Below, one piece after another: positions 37,089 to 46,161 of a stretch of 64,000 nt of DNA; position 1 is the stretch's first letter, and every line of letters begins with the position of its first letter. The notes beneath the pieces are model-generated. The model was not told the DNA's origin. It searched no databases and saw nothing but the letters and a program-made list of their open reading frames with translations. The stretch comes from Pseudomonas sediminis. GTDB lineage: Bacteria; Pseudomonadota; Gammaproteobacteria; Pseudomonadales; Pseudomonadaceae. Location: contig NZ_CP154631.1 of the NCBI RefSeq assembly GCF_039555755.1, positions 3,038,001 to 3,102,000 on the forward strand, given 5' to 3'. The position numbers were made by a program, and so were the translations under genes.

Positions 37089-37463
37089 TTAGCCCAGCAG
37101 AGTGGCCCAGCCTTCGACTACGTCGGAGCCCCACTTGGCTTTCCACTCTTTAAGCGTCTTGTGGTTGCCGCCTTTGGTTTCGATCACTTCGCCGCTATGC
37201 GGGTTCTTGTACTGCTTGACCTTGCGTGCGCGCTTGACGACGGCAGGCTTGGCTGCACGAACGCCTTTGGCAGACTTGGCTTCAGGGTCGAGCAGGGCGA
37301 TGATATCGCGCAGCGACTTCTGATATTCGCCCATCAGGGTGCGTAGTTTGCCTTCGAATTCCAGCTCTTTCTTCAGCTTGTCGTCTTGCGACATGTTCTT
37401 CAGACGCTCTTGGAGCTCTTTGATGCTTTCTTCGATGTTGCGGTATTCGTTGATCAGCGACAT
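37089..37463 (-). CDS. mvaT: H-NS family global regulator MvaT
   Basis: A 124-residue xenogeneic-silencing protein. The N-terminal coiled coil (MSLINEYRNIEESIKELQERLKN...) drives oligomerisation. The C-terminal AT-rich DNA-binding domain is KQYKNPHSGEVIETKGGNHKTLKEWKAKWG, almost as in P. aeruginosa MvaT. I chose the ATG at 37463 because this is the conserved MvaT start; an in-frame ATG lies two codons upstream. The region upstream is AT-rich, which would fit self-regulation. Confidence 0.95.
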   Translation of the reverse strand: MSLINEYRNIEESIKELQERLKNMSQDDKLKKELEFEGKLRTLMGEYQKSLRDIIALLDPEAKSAKGVRAAKPAVVKRARKVKQYKNPHSGEVIETKGGNHKTLKEWKAKWGSDVVEGWATLLG

Positions 37464-37759
37464 GGGCATTACCTTGGCGTGAATAAATCTGTGGTAGTAA
37501 ACAGTGATCCAATAATAGTCACGCACTTATAACAAGTAAACAGCAGGCCACAAAATTACCGAAATGCAATGCAACCCTATGTGTCGTTCTGGCTTAAGTT
37601 AAATTGGCTACAGCAACTAGGTCATGAAGTTTTCCGTGCGCTCAAATAGTGCGTTTTCTAGGTGCTCAGTCGCGGGCTGTTGCAGGTGCGTGGCTGCTGC
37701 AGTTTTTTCGCCATATCGTTAGAATGGCCGACTTTTGCGCCGCCATTGGGGTTTTAGTT
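37464..37759. other. AT-rich intergenic region, mvaT / purU
   Basis: Almost 300 bp between divergent genes, clearly richer in A and T than its surroundings. It should hold both promoters and is a plausible MvaT target. No precise operator was assigned. Confidence 0.5.
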
Positions 37760-38611
37760 ATGCGTACGTTCAGATTAGTCATCTCCTGCCCTGACCGCGT
37801 CGGTATCGTTGCCAAAGTCAGTAATTTCCTTGCCACCTATAACGGCTGGATTACCGAAGCCAGTCACCACTCCGATACACAGAGCGGCTGGTTCTTCATG
37901 CGCCACGAAATTCGTGCCGACTCGCTGCCGTTCGATCTGGATGGTTTCAAGCAGGCGTTCTCGCCGATTGCCCGTGAGTTCTCCATGGAGTGGCGCATCA
38001 CTGATTCGGCGCAGAAAAAGCGCGTGGTACTGATGGCCAGCCGCGAGTCGCACTGCCTGGCCGATCTGCTGCATCGTTGGCACAGCAATGAACTCGACTG
38101 CGAGATTCCCTGTGTGATCGCCAACCATGACGATCTGCGCAGCATGGTCGAGTGGCACGGCATTCCGTACTTCCATGTTCCGGTCGACCCCAAGGACAAG
38201 GCACCGGCCTTCGCCGAGGTGGAGCGGCTGGTTAAAGAACATCAGGCCGATGTCATCGTCCTGGCGCGTTACATGCAGATCTTGCCGCCGGCGCTGTGTG
38301 CCGAGTTCTCTCAGCGTGTGATCAATATCCACCACAGCTTTCTGCCCTCGTTCGTCGGCGCCAAGCCCTATCACCAGGCCTCGCTGCGTGGCGTGAAGCT
38401 GATTGGCGCCACCTCGCACTACGTGACCGAAGAACTGGATGCCGGCCCAATCATCGAGCAGGACGTGGTACGCGTGACCCATCGCGATGACATCGAGGAA
38501 ATGGTGCGTCTGGGCAAGGACGTGGAGAAGATGGTACTGGCGCGTGGGCTACGCTATCACTTGGAAGACCGAGTGCTGGTGCACGACAACAAGACGGTGG
38601 TGTTCGACTGA
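37760..38611 (+). CDS. purU: Formyltetrahydrofolate deformylase
   Basis: A 283-residue enzyme that hydrolyses 10-formyl-THF to THF and formate. An N-terminal ACT domain (RLVISCPDRVGIVAKVSNFLATYNGWI) is followed by the formyltransferase-like hydrolase core. That core has LPPALCAEFSQRVINIHHSFLPSFVGAKPYHQA, which carries the conserved Asn-His pair, and TSHYVTEELDAGPIIEQDVV. I chose the ATG at 37760 because the ACT domain begins there; the frame extends 37 codons upstream without support. It lies 45 bp before a CBS-domain gene on the same strand. Confidence 0.94.
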   Translation: MRTFRLVISCPDRVGIVAKVSNFLATYNGWITEASHHSDTQSGWFFMRHEIRADSLPFDLDGFKQAFSPIAREFSMEWRITDSAQKKRVVLMASRESHCLADLLHRWHSNELDCEIPCVIANHDDLRSMVEWHGIPYFHVPVDPKDKAPAFAEVERLVKEHQADVIVLARYMQILPPALCAEFSQRVINIHHSFLPSFVGAKPYHQASLRGVKLIGATSHYVTEELDAGPIIEQDVVRVTHRDDIEEMVRLGKDVEKMVLARGLRYHLEDRVLVHDNKTVVFD

Positions 38612-38656
38612 TCTTGCTGCGTGGGCCGGCCCGATGCACGTCAGAGGAGAACGCCC

Positions 38657-39082
38657 ATGCTCAAGTCCATCAAGGTGCGCGACTACATGACTCGCCATCT
38701 GGTGACCTTCAGGTCGGATACTGATCTGTTCACCGCCATCAATCGATTGCTGGAACACCGTATTTCCGGGGCTCCGGTGGTCGATTCTCAAGGCCACCTG
38801 ATTGGCTTGCTGTCGGAGGGTGACTGTTTGCGTGGCATTCTCTCCGGTGCCTACTACGAAGCGGTTGGCGGTACCGTCAGCACCTATATGACCACCGAAG
38901 TCGAGACGGTGAGTCCGGAGGCGGACATCATCGAGCTGTCAGAACGCTTTCTGAGGGGGCGGCGTCGGCGCATGCCGGTGATCGAGAGCGGCCGTCTGAT
39001 CGGTCAGATCAGTCGTCATGACGTGCTTCGTGCCGTCAAGGAATTCGCCCAGCATGAGCAGGGTGAACTGAGCGTCGGTTGA
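38657..39082 (+). CDS. CBS-domain protein
   Basis: A 141-residue protein made of two CBS motifs: VRDYMTRHLVTFRSDTDLFTAINRLLEHRISGAPVVD and STYMTTEVETVSPEADIIELSERFLRGRRRRMPVIE. Paired CBS motifs bind adenosine-type ligands. No catalytic domain is attached. AGGAGA precedes the ATG at 38657. It is followed 11 bp later by a small gene and may be in one transcript with purU. Confidence 0.9.
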   Translation: MLKSIKVRDYMTRHLVTFRSDTDLFTAINRLLEHRISGAPVVDSQGHLIGLLSEGDCLRGILSGAYYEAVGGTVSTYMTTEVETVSPEADIIELSERFLRGRRRRMPVIESGRLIGQISRHDVLRAVKEFAQHEQGELSVG

Positions 39083-39093
39083 GGAGAGGTGCA

Positions 39094-39273
39094 ATGAGTG
39101 ATCCGCTGGACAAGGCGACCTCCAAGGCGCCCCCGACGCTGGGGGAAGGCTGCGTGCGGCGTTACGACCCTGATGCATTGAGCGAAGAGGATGGTACTGA
39201 GTTCGCCGATGCGGCCGAGCTGTGGCGCCAGTTGCAGGAGCAGACCCAGGACAAGCCTGAGCACGAGCGGTAA
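39094..39273 (+). CDS. Small acidic hypothetical protein
   Basis: A 59-residue protein (starts MSDPLDKATSKAPPTLGEGC) rich in Asp, Glu and Gln towards the C-terminus. GAGGAGAGG precedes the ATG at 39094 and the gene lies 11 bp after the CBS gene, just before a terminator, so it looks real. I do not recognise it. Confidence 0.65.
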   Translation: MSDPLDKATSKAPPTLGEGCVRRYDPDALSEEDGTEFADAAELWRQLQEQTQDKPEHER

Positions 39274-39277
39274 ACAG

Positions 39278-39303
39278 GAAGGGCGCCTTGGCGCCCTTCT
39301 TGT
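39278..39303 (+). terminator. Terminator of the purU-CBS unit
   Basis: Stem GAAGGGCGC/GCGCCCTTC followed by TTG. Also usable from the minus strand for the chemoreceptor gene. Confidence 0.75.
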
Positions 39304-39314
39304 TACTGGCTGTT

Positions 39315-41192
39315 TCAGATTCGGAAGCTGTCGACCATCTGCTTGAGGCGTGCGGCCTGCTGCTCCAGATCGCCGCAGGCGCGCAGGGTGGCCTGCAGGT
39401 TCTCCACACCTTCCTGGTTGAGGGTGTTGATCTCGATGATGTCCATGTTCAGTGACTCGATTACCGAGGTCTGTTCTTCGGTGGCGGTGGCCACCGACTG
39501 GTTCATCCCATCGATCTCGCCGATACGGGCGGTCACCGTGCCCAGGCGTTCGCCAGCCTGGTTGGCGATGTCCACGCTTTCTTCGCTATAGCGCTGGCTC
39601 TCGGTCATGGTGGTGACCGATTCTCGTGATCCGACCTGCAGTTCCTCGATCATTTTCTCGATTTCCTGCGCCGACTCCTGGGTGCGGTGCGCCAGGTTGC
39701 GCACCTCATCGGCGACCACGGCGAAACCGCGTCCCGCCTCGCCGGCACGAGCCGCCTCGATGGCGGCGTTGAGTGCGAGCAGGTTGGTCTGCTGGGAGAT
39801 GCTCTTGATCACCTCGAGGATCTGGCCGATGTCCACGGTCTTGCTGTTGAGCATCTCGATCTTGGCGCAGGCGTCGCTGATCTTGTTCGACAGTTCACTC
39901 ATCGAACGGATCGCTTGCTGCACCACCTTGCCGCCGTCTTCTGCCTGATGGCGGGCATCCGATGCCTGGCTCGAGGCGTCGGCGGCGTTGCGGGCGATTT
40001 CCTGTGCAGCCGCGCCGAGCTGATTGATGGCAGCTGCCACGCTGTTGGTGCGACTGGCCTGTTCGTCGGAGTTGACCATCGAGGAGTTGGAGGCATTGAC
40101 CACCAGCTTGGCTACTTCGTTGACCTGGACGGTGGCCGATGACACTTCACGGATCGAGCTGTGGATACGTTCGACGAACTGATTGAACGAGCGCGCCAGG
40201 GCGCCGAATTCGTCATTGGACTGGATCGCCAGACGCTTGGTCAGGTCGCCTTCGCCCTTGGCAATATCCTCCATGGCCTTGCCCATGGCGGTCAGCGGCT
40301 GCATCAGCACACGGATCAGCAGGCCGAGCAGGACAATGATCAGCACCACGGCAATCACCGTGACGATGATGGCCGAGGCGCGGAATTCGCTGAGCATGGA
40401 ATAGGCCTTGGCCTTGTCGACCGACAAGCCGATATGCCAGTTGACCGAAGGCAGGCCCTTGACCGGCGTGAAGGTGAGGATGCGGGTGTCGCCATCGAGC
40501 TGCGCTTCGCTGAATTCACTGCTGATGCGCGGGGTGTCCTGTGGATAGATCTCCTTGAGGTTCTTCATGACCAGGTCTTTGTCCGGGTGCACCAGAACCT
40601 TGCCGTCGGCACTGACCAGGAAGGCATGGCCGATGCCGTCGAAATCCAGGGCATTGATGATATCGACCAAGGTTTGCAGGTTCAGATCGCCGCCGACCAC
40701 GCCAGCGGGCCTGGCCGGGGTGGCAACGGTCATGATCAGCTCGCTGGTTGCTGCATCCATGTAAGGTTCGGTCAGGGTCGTGTTGCCGGCAGCCATGGCG
40801 TCCTTGTACCAGGGGCGGCTGCGCGGGTCGTAGTCGGCGGGCATCTGCTCATCCGGGCGCATGGTGAAGCCGCCGCTCTCGGTGCCCAGGTAGGTAAAGG
40901 CGAAGGAAGAGGTCAGCGCCTTCTGTTCCAGCAGTTTGATCACGCGCTCCTGCTCGCTGTCATTGCTGATCGACTGGGCGGCGCTTTCCACCAGCAGGAT
41001 GCGCCCGGACAACCAGTTTTGAATATTGCTGGCCGTTACATTGCCCATTTCATGCAGGTAGTTCTCCAGGTCTTCGCGGATGGCATTGCGTTGCAGGTAA
41101 TCGTTGTAGAGAGTGAACAGGGAAAAGGCGACGATGACCACAAGGGATGCGGCGAGCAAAATCTTGTGGCTGAACTGCAGGTTTTTGTTCAT
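39315..41192 (-). CDS. Methyl-accepting chemotaxis protein, dCache amino-acid receptor (PctA type)
   Basis: A 625-residue chemoreceptor: helix 1 (residues 9-29), periplasmic dCache domain, helix 2 near 275-295, HAMP, then the signalling hairpin ([32 protein letters not shown]). The dCache domain has the six amino-acid-contacting residues of PctA-like receptors: Tyr121, Arg126, Trp128, Tyr129, Tyr144 and Asp169. The start [20 protein letters not shown] is very close to PctA/PctB. I chose the ATG at 41192 for that reason; the frame runs far upstream. It should sense L-amino acids. Confidence 0.92.
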   Translation of the reverse strand: MNKNLQFSHKILLAASLVVIVAFSLFTLYNDYLQRNAIREDLENYLHEMGNVTASNIQNWLSGRILLVESAAQSISNDSEQERVIKLLEQKALTSSFAFTYLGTESGGFTMRPDEQMPADYDPRSRPWYKDAMAAGNTTLTEPYMDAATSELIMTVATPARPAGVVGGDLNLQTLVDIINALDFDGIGHAFLVSADGKVLVHPDKDLVMKNLKEIYPQDTPRISSEFSEAQLDGDTRILTFTPVKGLPSVNWHIGLSVDKAKAYSMLSEFRASAIIVTVIAVVLIIVLLGLLIRVLMQPLTAMGKAMEDIAKGEGDLTKRLAIQSNDEFGALARSFNQFVERIHSSIREVSSATVQVNEVAKLVVNASNSSMVNSDEQASRTNSVAAAINQLGAAAQEIARNAADASSQASDARHQAEDGGKVVQQAIRSMSELSNKISDACAKIEMLNSKTVDIGQILEVIKSISQQTNLLALNAAIEAARAGEAGRGFAVVADEVRNLAHRTQESAQEIEKMIEELQVGSRESVTTMTESQRYSEESVDIANQAGERLGTVTARIGEIDGMNQSVATATEEQTSVIESLNMDIIEINTLNQEGVENLQATLRACGDLEQQAARLKQMVDSFRI

Positions 41193-41348
41193 CTTGTCTT
41201 GTATCCGGATGGCTCTGGAACCAGTCTTGTGTTCCACCATGGCGTTCTTGGGGCGCTGTGGTGGGCTGTTGCAGCAGGCAGGGTGACGTTTCGTTCTATT
41301 TGTATGTCGGCATACCTGCAGTAAAGCTTTAACCCAGAGGATGGCAAG

Positions 41349-42833
41349 ATGCCTTTGATTTCGCAGTTTGTATTGGGTGCTGGCAGTGATGGGCAGGCGG
41401 TGGCGCAACCGTTGCGCCTGGCCAATCGTCACGGGCTGATCGCGGGCGCAACCGGTACCGGTAAAACGGTGACCCTGCAGCGCCTGATCGAGACTTTCAG
41501 CGATGCCGGTGTGGCGGTGTTCGCTGCTGACGTCAAAGGGGATCTGTGTGGTCTGGGCGCGGCCGGTGCGCCGCAGGGCAAGGTCGCCGAGCGTATCGCC
41601 AGCATGCCCTGGCTGAATCATCAACCACAGGCCTACCCGGTGACACTGTGGGATGTGCATGGCCAGAGTGGCCACCCACTGCGTACCACCCTCAGCGAGA
41701 TGGGGCCGTTGCTGCTTGGCGCGTTGCTTGAGCTGACCGACAGTCAGCAGGCGGCGCTCTACGCGGCGTTCAAGGTGGCTGACCGCGAAGGTCTATTGCT
41801 GCTCGACCTGAAAGACCTGAAAGCTCTGCTCGGCTACCTCAAGGACAGTCCGCAGGTGTTGGGCGAGGACAGCGCGCTGTTCACCAGTACCTCGGCACAG
41901 GCGTTGTTGCGTCGCCTGGCCGGGCTGGAGCAGCAGGGCGCCGAAGCCTTGTTCGGCGAGCCTGCGCTGCAGCTCGAAGATCTGTTGCACCCTGACCGCG
42001 ACGGCCGCGGTCGTGTGCACCTGCTCGATGCCTCCCGCCTGGTTCATGAGGCGCCCAAGGTTTATGCGACCTTCCTGTTGTGGCTGTTGGCGGAACTGTT
42101 CGAGCAACTGCCGGAACGTGGCGACGCCGATAAACCGGTACTGGCGTTGTTCTTCGACGAGGCGCATCTGCTCTTTCAGGGCACCCCAAAGGCCCTGCAG
42201 GAGCGTCTGGAACAAGTGGTGCGGCTGATTCGCTCCAAGGGCGTCGGGGTGTATTTCGTCACCCAGTCGCCGAGCGATCTGCCGGACGATGTCCTGGCCC
42301 AGTTGGGGTTGCGCATCCAGCACGGCCTGCGTGCTTTCACCGCCAAGGAACAGAAATCCCTGCGGGCAGTGGCTGACGGTTTTCGCCCGAACCCGGCGTT
42401 CAGCACGCTCAGCGTGCTCACCGAGTTGGGGATTGGCGAGGCGTTGGTCGGTACGCTGGAGGAGAAGGGCACGCCGGCCATGGTTCAGCGAGTGGCCATC
42501 GCCCCGCCGCAATCGCGCATCGGCCCGCTGAATGAGTCCGAGCGTGCGGCGTTGGTGCGTCAGTCACCCTTGGCTGGGCGTTACGACAAACCCATCGACC
42601 GCGAATCGGCCTATGAGCTGCTCACTGCTCGTGCTGCGCAGGCATCCGCTGAGGTATCCGCGCAATCGAGTACCAAGGGCAAGCCCGCAGCGCAGGAGCA
42701 AGGGCTTGGACAGATGGCGGGCGACTTGCTCGGCGGTGCGATGAAGAGCGCCCTGCGGCAAGCGGCCAATCAACTCGGTCGGCAACTGGTGCGGGGCTTG
42801 ATGGGGTCGCTTATGGGAGGCAAGAAGCGCTGA
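41349..42833 (+). CDS. HerA-like ATPase, YjgR family (DUF853)
   Basis: A 494-residue P-loop ATPase. Walker A is GATGTGKT near residue 35, Walker [12 protein letters not shown], and the sensor segment [31 protein letters not shown] is typical of HerA/FtsK-like motors. The C-terminal ~70 residues are low-complexity (Ala/Gln-rich), then basic. Family members are annotated as putative DNA helicases or transport ATPases; the role in Pseudomonas is not known. Confidence 0.88.
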   Translation: MPLISQFVLGAGSDGQAVAQPLRLANRHGLIAGATGTGKTVTLQRLIETFSDAGVAVFAADVKGDLCGLGAAGAPQGKVAERIASMPWLNHQPQAYPVTLWDVHGQSGHPLRTTLSEMGPLLLGALLELTDSQQAALYAAFKVADREGLLLLDLKDLKALLGYLKDSPQVLGEDSALFTSTSAQALLRRLAGLEQQGAEALFGEPALQLEDLLHPDRDGRGRVHLLDASRLVHEAPKVYATFLLWLLAELFEQLPERGDADKPVLALFFDEAHLLFQGTPKALQERLEQVVRLIRSKGVGVYFVTQSPSDLPDDVLAQLGLRIQHGLRAFTAKEQKSLRAVADGFRPNPAFSTLSVLTELGIGEALVGTLEEKGTPAMVQRVAIAPPQSRIGPLNESERAALVRQSPLAGRYDKPIDRESAYELLTARAAQASAEVSAQSSTKGKPAAQEQGLGQMAGDLLGGAMKSALRQAANQLGRQLVRGLMGSLMGGKKR

Positions 42834-42841
42834 AGTTACTT

Positions 42842-42864
42842 GCAGCCGCGTTTCGCGCGGCTGC
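42842..42864. repeat. Perfect hairpin between convergent genes
   Basis: Stem GCAGCCGCG (42842-42850) and CGCGGCTGC (42856-42864). There is no T-run, so terminator function is uncertain. Confidence 0.45.
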
Positions 42865-42881
42865 AATGCGCCCTCGGGGCG

Positions 42882-43157
42882 TCAGTCGTATTCGCTGGCG
42901 GCTTCTTTCTTTTCCAGGCGTTCCTTCTCGATTTTCTCGATTTCTTTATCGAAGGCCTGGTCGAGCAGGCTGGGTTTCTTGCGCCAGGGTTTGCGGTCGG
43001 GGTCCGGTTGAGCGGCGTAGGTAATGACCTCGCCGCCGTATACATCTTTGTAACGCTGCGCCTGGCGCTCGAGTTCGGCGCGCAGTTCGTCTTTCGTCAC
43101 TGTTTTTACCTGTAGGTTGTGATCGGCCCACACGACAGCTGAAACGCGAGGTTTCAT
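42882..43157 (-). CDS. Small conserved hypothetical protein
   Basis: A 91-residue hydrophilic protein. A central LERQAQRYKDVYGGEVITYAAQPDPDRKPWRKKPS segment is followed by a charged coiled-coil-like tail (FDKEIEKIEKERLEKKEA). No known domain is recognised. Its codon use resembles the neighbours and it has its own start after an intergenic region of about 190 bp, so it is probably real. Confidence 0.65.
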   Translation of the reverse strand: MKPRVSAVVWADHNLQVKTVTKDELRAELERQAQRYKDVYGGEVITYAAQPDPDRKPWRKKPSLLDQAFDKEIEKIEKERLEKKEAASEYD

Positions 43158-43344
43158 TGTTGCGCTGAGGGATCAATCAAAAGTGCTTCGCCTTGGTCGG
43201 CTGGGAGAAAAATTTGCAAAGTTTCACGCTTTGCATCTTTCTCTTTTCTCTTCAGTTACTTATCTATTTGTAAGTTTTTTTCGAGAAAAGTTGCATGGAG
43301 CAACTGGCGGGTATTATCACCAGCTCCTTTTGAATGTCCAGTAA

Positions 43345-44220
43345 TCAGCCCACAAGCGCCTGATAATGCAGGCTCAAACTCATCTGGCAGCTTTCCTTCG
43401 CTGCCAGCAGCTTTAGCCCAGGCTGCCCCGGTAAATGATGGGCGTTGACCGGATGGGTAACGGGTTCGAAACAGAAGAAATTCTGTGCCTCTGGGCAGAA
43501 CAATAGAAACACATCGCAGCCCTCCGCCTCGCAGACTAGCTGATAACCGGCGTCTGCTTGAATGATAAGCGCCTTGCCGGGCCAGTGGGTAAAGGCATTA
43601 TCGACAAGTTGCTGTGGCAACAAGGTGGGTTTGGTGAAGTTCCAGGCCTGCGGTAATTCGACCCACTGACTGGACAGTTTGTCTTCACCGCATAACCAGA
43701 CGCCGCCTGCTTGCGCTTGTACGCGTGTATGCGCAGTGCGCGGCAGATAAGGATGAAGGCCGAGTCCGTACCAGGTGGGCTGCTCGCCAAGATGGGTGGC
43801 TTGTAACGTCAGTCGCAGGCAGCCGTCAGTTAGTTGTACGTGGAAATTGGCGCGATAGGGAAAAGGCGATTGGCTGTGCAGTTCCAGACTGGCGCTGTCG
43901 GACGTCACATCGACTACCTGCCAGGGTTGTTGCCAGGCACTACCGTGTATCGGCAGTGCTTCGTGTTCGGTGTTGGCATTCAGTGCTTGCCAGCCGCTAG
44001 GCGTAGCGAAACCGCCCCCGCCGATGCGGTTGGACCAGGGCAGCAGTGGGTAGCAGGCCAGGCGCCGAGGATTGGAGGTGGCCAGCGCCAGATCGTCACT
44101 GTGGCGCAACAGCGGCTGACCATCGCTCAGGCGCACCCAGTTGACCAGGCTTGCACCCAGTTTCGGGGCGAGAGTCAACTGTGTCACGTTATCGCTCAGA
44201 GTCAGCAGAGTCGTTGGCAT
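43345..44220 (-). CDS. Aldose 1-epimerase family protein
   Basis: A 291-residue beta-sandwich sugar epimerase. LACYPLLPWSNRIGGGGF is the conserved Arg-containing entrance, PIHGSAWQQPW carries the first catalytic His, and GLGLHPYLPRT carries the second His region. EPVTHPVNA carries the catalytic Glu. I chose the ATG at 44220 (AGGTG ribosome site); a GTG three codons upstream is an alternative. It reads away from the GntR regulator. It may interconvert anomers of a hexuronate or sugar used by the neighbouring cluster. Confidence 0.88.
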   Translation of the reverse strand: MPTTLLTLSDNVTQLTLAPKLGASLVNWVRLSDGQPLLRHSDDLALATSNPRRLACYPLLPWSNRIGGGGFATPSGWQALNANTEHEALPIHGSAWQQPWQVVDVTSDSASLELHSQSPFPYRANFHVQLTDGCLRLTLQATHLGEQPTWYGLGLHPYLPRTAHTRVQAQAGGVWLCGEDKLSSQWVELPQAWNFTKPTLLPQQLVDNAFTHWPGKALIIQADAGYQLVCEAEGCDVFLLFCPEAQNFFCFEPVTHPVNAHHLPGQPGLKLLAAKESCQMSLSLHYQALVG

Positions 44221-44259
44221 TTGACGCACCTAGGGCTTTAATTGTCGGGAATTCATAGT

Positions 44260-44271
44260 GTCATCGTACAA
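44260..44271. promoter_or_regulatory. Candidate operator between epimerase and GntR genes
   Basis: On the minus strand the sequence reads TTGTACGATGAC, closely matching TTGTCGTATGAC before udh (50888-50899). It lies about 57 bp before the GntR start and 40 bp before the epimerase start, so it could control both. Confidence 0.45.
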
Positions 44272-44327
44272 CTGCTAGGCTATCATTACGGCAAAGCCTC
44301 AAGCCTTAATTCGAGAACTCGTCCGCC

Positions 44328-45083
44328 ATGGAAATGCAAAACGCTCAACCTCGTGCTCGTCGCAAGCACCGCAGTCTGGCTCAGGAACTGGTAGCCGATC
44401 TGTCGCAGCGCATTCGCGATGGGTTGATCAAGCGCGGTGAGAAGCTGCCGACAGAGTCGGCGATCATGGAAGAGCAGGGCGTCAGTCGCACCGTGGTGCG
44501 CGAGGCGCTGTCGCGTTTGCAGGCCGCTGGCCTGGTCGAGACTCGTCACGGCATCGGCACCTTCGTGCTGGATACGCCCAGCGCCAGTGGTTTTCGCATC
44601 GACCCGGCAACCATCGTCACCTTGCGCGATGTGCTGGCCATTCTTGAGCTGCGTATCAGCCTTGAGGTGGAGTCTGCCGGGATGGCTGCTCAGCGTCGTA
44701 ATGATGTCCAGCTGAAGGCCATTCGCGAGGCACTGGATGCCATCAACGAGAGTGCGATGCATGCCAGCGATGCAGTTTCCTCGGACTTTCATTTTCATCT
44801 GCGTATTGCCGAGGCCACTGGCAACCGCTACTTCACCGATATTCTCAGTCACCTGGGCACCAGCATCATCCCGCGTACCCGGGTCAATTCCGCCAGCTTG
44901 GCGCGTGACGATCAGACCCATTACATGGCGCGCCTGGAGCGCGAGCATGAGCAGATCTTCGAAGCCATCGCGCGCCAGGATGCCGAGGCGGCGCGGGCAG
45001 CGATGCGCCTGCACCTGACCAATAGCCGCGAGCGTCTGCGTCAGGCGCACGAAGCGGCCGAGGCTGAAGCGCTGCACGGCTGA
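44328..45083 (+). CDS. GntR family regulator, FadR/FCD subfamily
   Basis: A 251-residue regulator. The N-terminal winged helix (LAQELVADLSQRIRDGLIKRGEKLPTESAIMEEQGVSRTVVREALSRLQAAGLVETRHGIGTFV) is standard. The C-terminal FCD ligand domain has metal-binding positions including FHFHLRIAEATGN and RLEREHEQIFEAI...MRLHL. It is placed at the edge of the hexuronate cluster, a usual site for a uronate- or aldarate-responsive repressor. Family operators fit TNGTNNNACNA, and such a sequence is found at 51140-51150. Confidence 0.9.
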   Translation: MEMQNAQPRARRKHRSLAQELVADLSQRIRDGLIKRGEKLPTESAIMEEQGVSRTVVREALSRLQAAGLVETRHGIGTFVLDTPSASGFRIDPATIVTLRDVLAILELRISLEVESAGMAAQRRNDVQLKAIREALDAINESAMHASDAVSSDFHFHLRIAEATGNRYFTDILSHLGTSIIPRTRVNSASLARDDQTHYMARLEREHEQIFEAIARQDAEAARAAMRLHLTNSRERLRQAHEAAEAEALHG

Positions 45084-45095
45084 AACCTGTTCAAT

Positions 45096-45130
45096 GCACT
45101 CGGCAGCCTTGAGCCGCCGAGTGCGTTTTA
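45096..45130 (+). terminator. Terminator of the GntR gene
   Basis: Stem GCACTCGGC (45096-45104) and GCCGAGTGC (45116-45124) followed by GTTTTA. Confidence 0.75.
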
Positions 45131-45163
45131 GCGGTAGGGAAAACTGGACGCGCATGCCGCCAT

Positions 45164-46069
45164 CTAGCGGCGGTAGGCCAGGGCGACGATGCCGCCGACC
45201 ACGATCAGACCACCGACGACCTGCAACGCCCCCAGTACCTGACCCAGAACCAGCCAACCCAGGATCATGCCGGCCACCGGCTCCATGTTCATCACGGGTG
45301 CATTGCGCGCGATGTTCAGGCGCGGCATGCAGATGAACAGGGTGGAGAAGGCCGCGCCGTAGAGCAGCACCAGGCAGGCCAGTGCGATCCAGCCAGCGCT
45401 GGCGTTGGGCATACTAAGGCCGCCCGGAATCAGGCCGCTGCTACCCAGCAGGGTCGAGGCGCTGAACACCACGGCCAGGGTCAGCATGCTGCGCACCGAG
45501 CCGGCAATTTTCGACAGGCGATTTTCGGTGATCCATAGCGCCACGGCGAACACGGCGGCAGCGGTCAGGCTGAACAGGATGCCGGCGACCCACTCACCAT
45601 CTGGCGCATCGGCGCTGGCCAGGCGACCCGGAACATCGAGCACCAGCACCAGGCCGAAGAGAATCACGCCCATGATGGCCAGCGCCTGGCGGGTTGGCGC
45701 CGCACCGCCGAGCGCCCAGGTGAGCAAGGCCAGCAGGATCGGCGAAAGGTTGACCACCAGCAGTGCCAGCGCCACTGGAATACGCGCTACCGCCGAGTAG
45801 ATACAGAAGCTCTGGATGGCGATCAGCAGGCCCAGCAGGAATTGCCAGCCCCAGGTAGCGCGACCCAGTTTCAGCGATTCACGTCGCCACAGTACCAAGG
45901 CGGCCAGCGCGACCAGCGTCACGCCGGCACGCGCGAGCATTGCCAGCAGCAGTCCGGTGTCGTGGTCGAAGGCGATCCGCGCAGCGATGTGGTTGCCCGC
46001 GAACGAGCAAGCCAGTGTGGCGAGGATCAGGACGGCGATGTGACGCGGAAACGGGGTGGAACCTTGCAT
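45164..46069 (-). CDS. EamA/DMT family transporter
   Basis: A 301-residue protein of ten predicted membrane helices with two EamA domains (PRHIAVLILATLACSFAGNHIAARIA; GWIALACLVLLYGAAFSTLFICMPRL). It lies downstream of dctM on the same strand, separated by a hairpin. Its substrate is unknown. It could export a pathway metabolite or be unrelated to the cluster. Confidence 0.85.
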   Translation of the reverse strand: MQGSTPFPRHIAVLILATLACSFAGNHIAARIAFDHDTGLLLAMLARAGVTLVALAALVLWRRESLKLGRATWGWQFLLGLLIAIQSFCIYSAVARIPVALALLVVNLSPILLALLTWALGGAAPTRQALAIMGVILFGLVLVLDVPGRLASADAPDGEWVAGILFSLTAAAVFAVALWITENRLSKIAGSVRSMLTLAVVFSASTLLGSSGLIPGGLSMPNASAGWIALACLVLLYGAAFSTLFICMPRLNIARNAPVMNMEPVAGMILGWLVLGQVLGALQVVGGLIVVGGIVALAYRR

Positions 46070-46112
46070 GACGAAATCCTGTTGTCATGGTCTTGAAATC
46101 AGGCCCTGAAGC

Positions 46113-46140
46113 AAAACGCCGCCCGATTGAGCGGCGTTGT
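46113..46140 (-). terminator. Weak terminator after dctM
   Basis: Stem AACGCCGC (46115-46122) and GCGGCGTT (46131-46138). On the minus strand it is followed by TTTTGC. The short T-run suggests partial termination before the EamA gene. Confidence 0.55.
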
Positions 46141-46161
46141 CGTTTAGTGCCCGGGTTGCTG

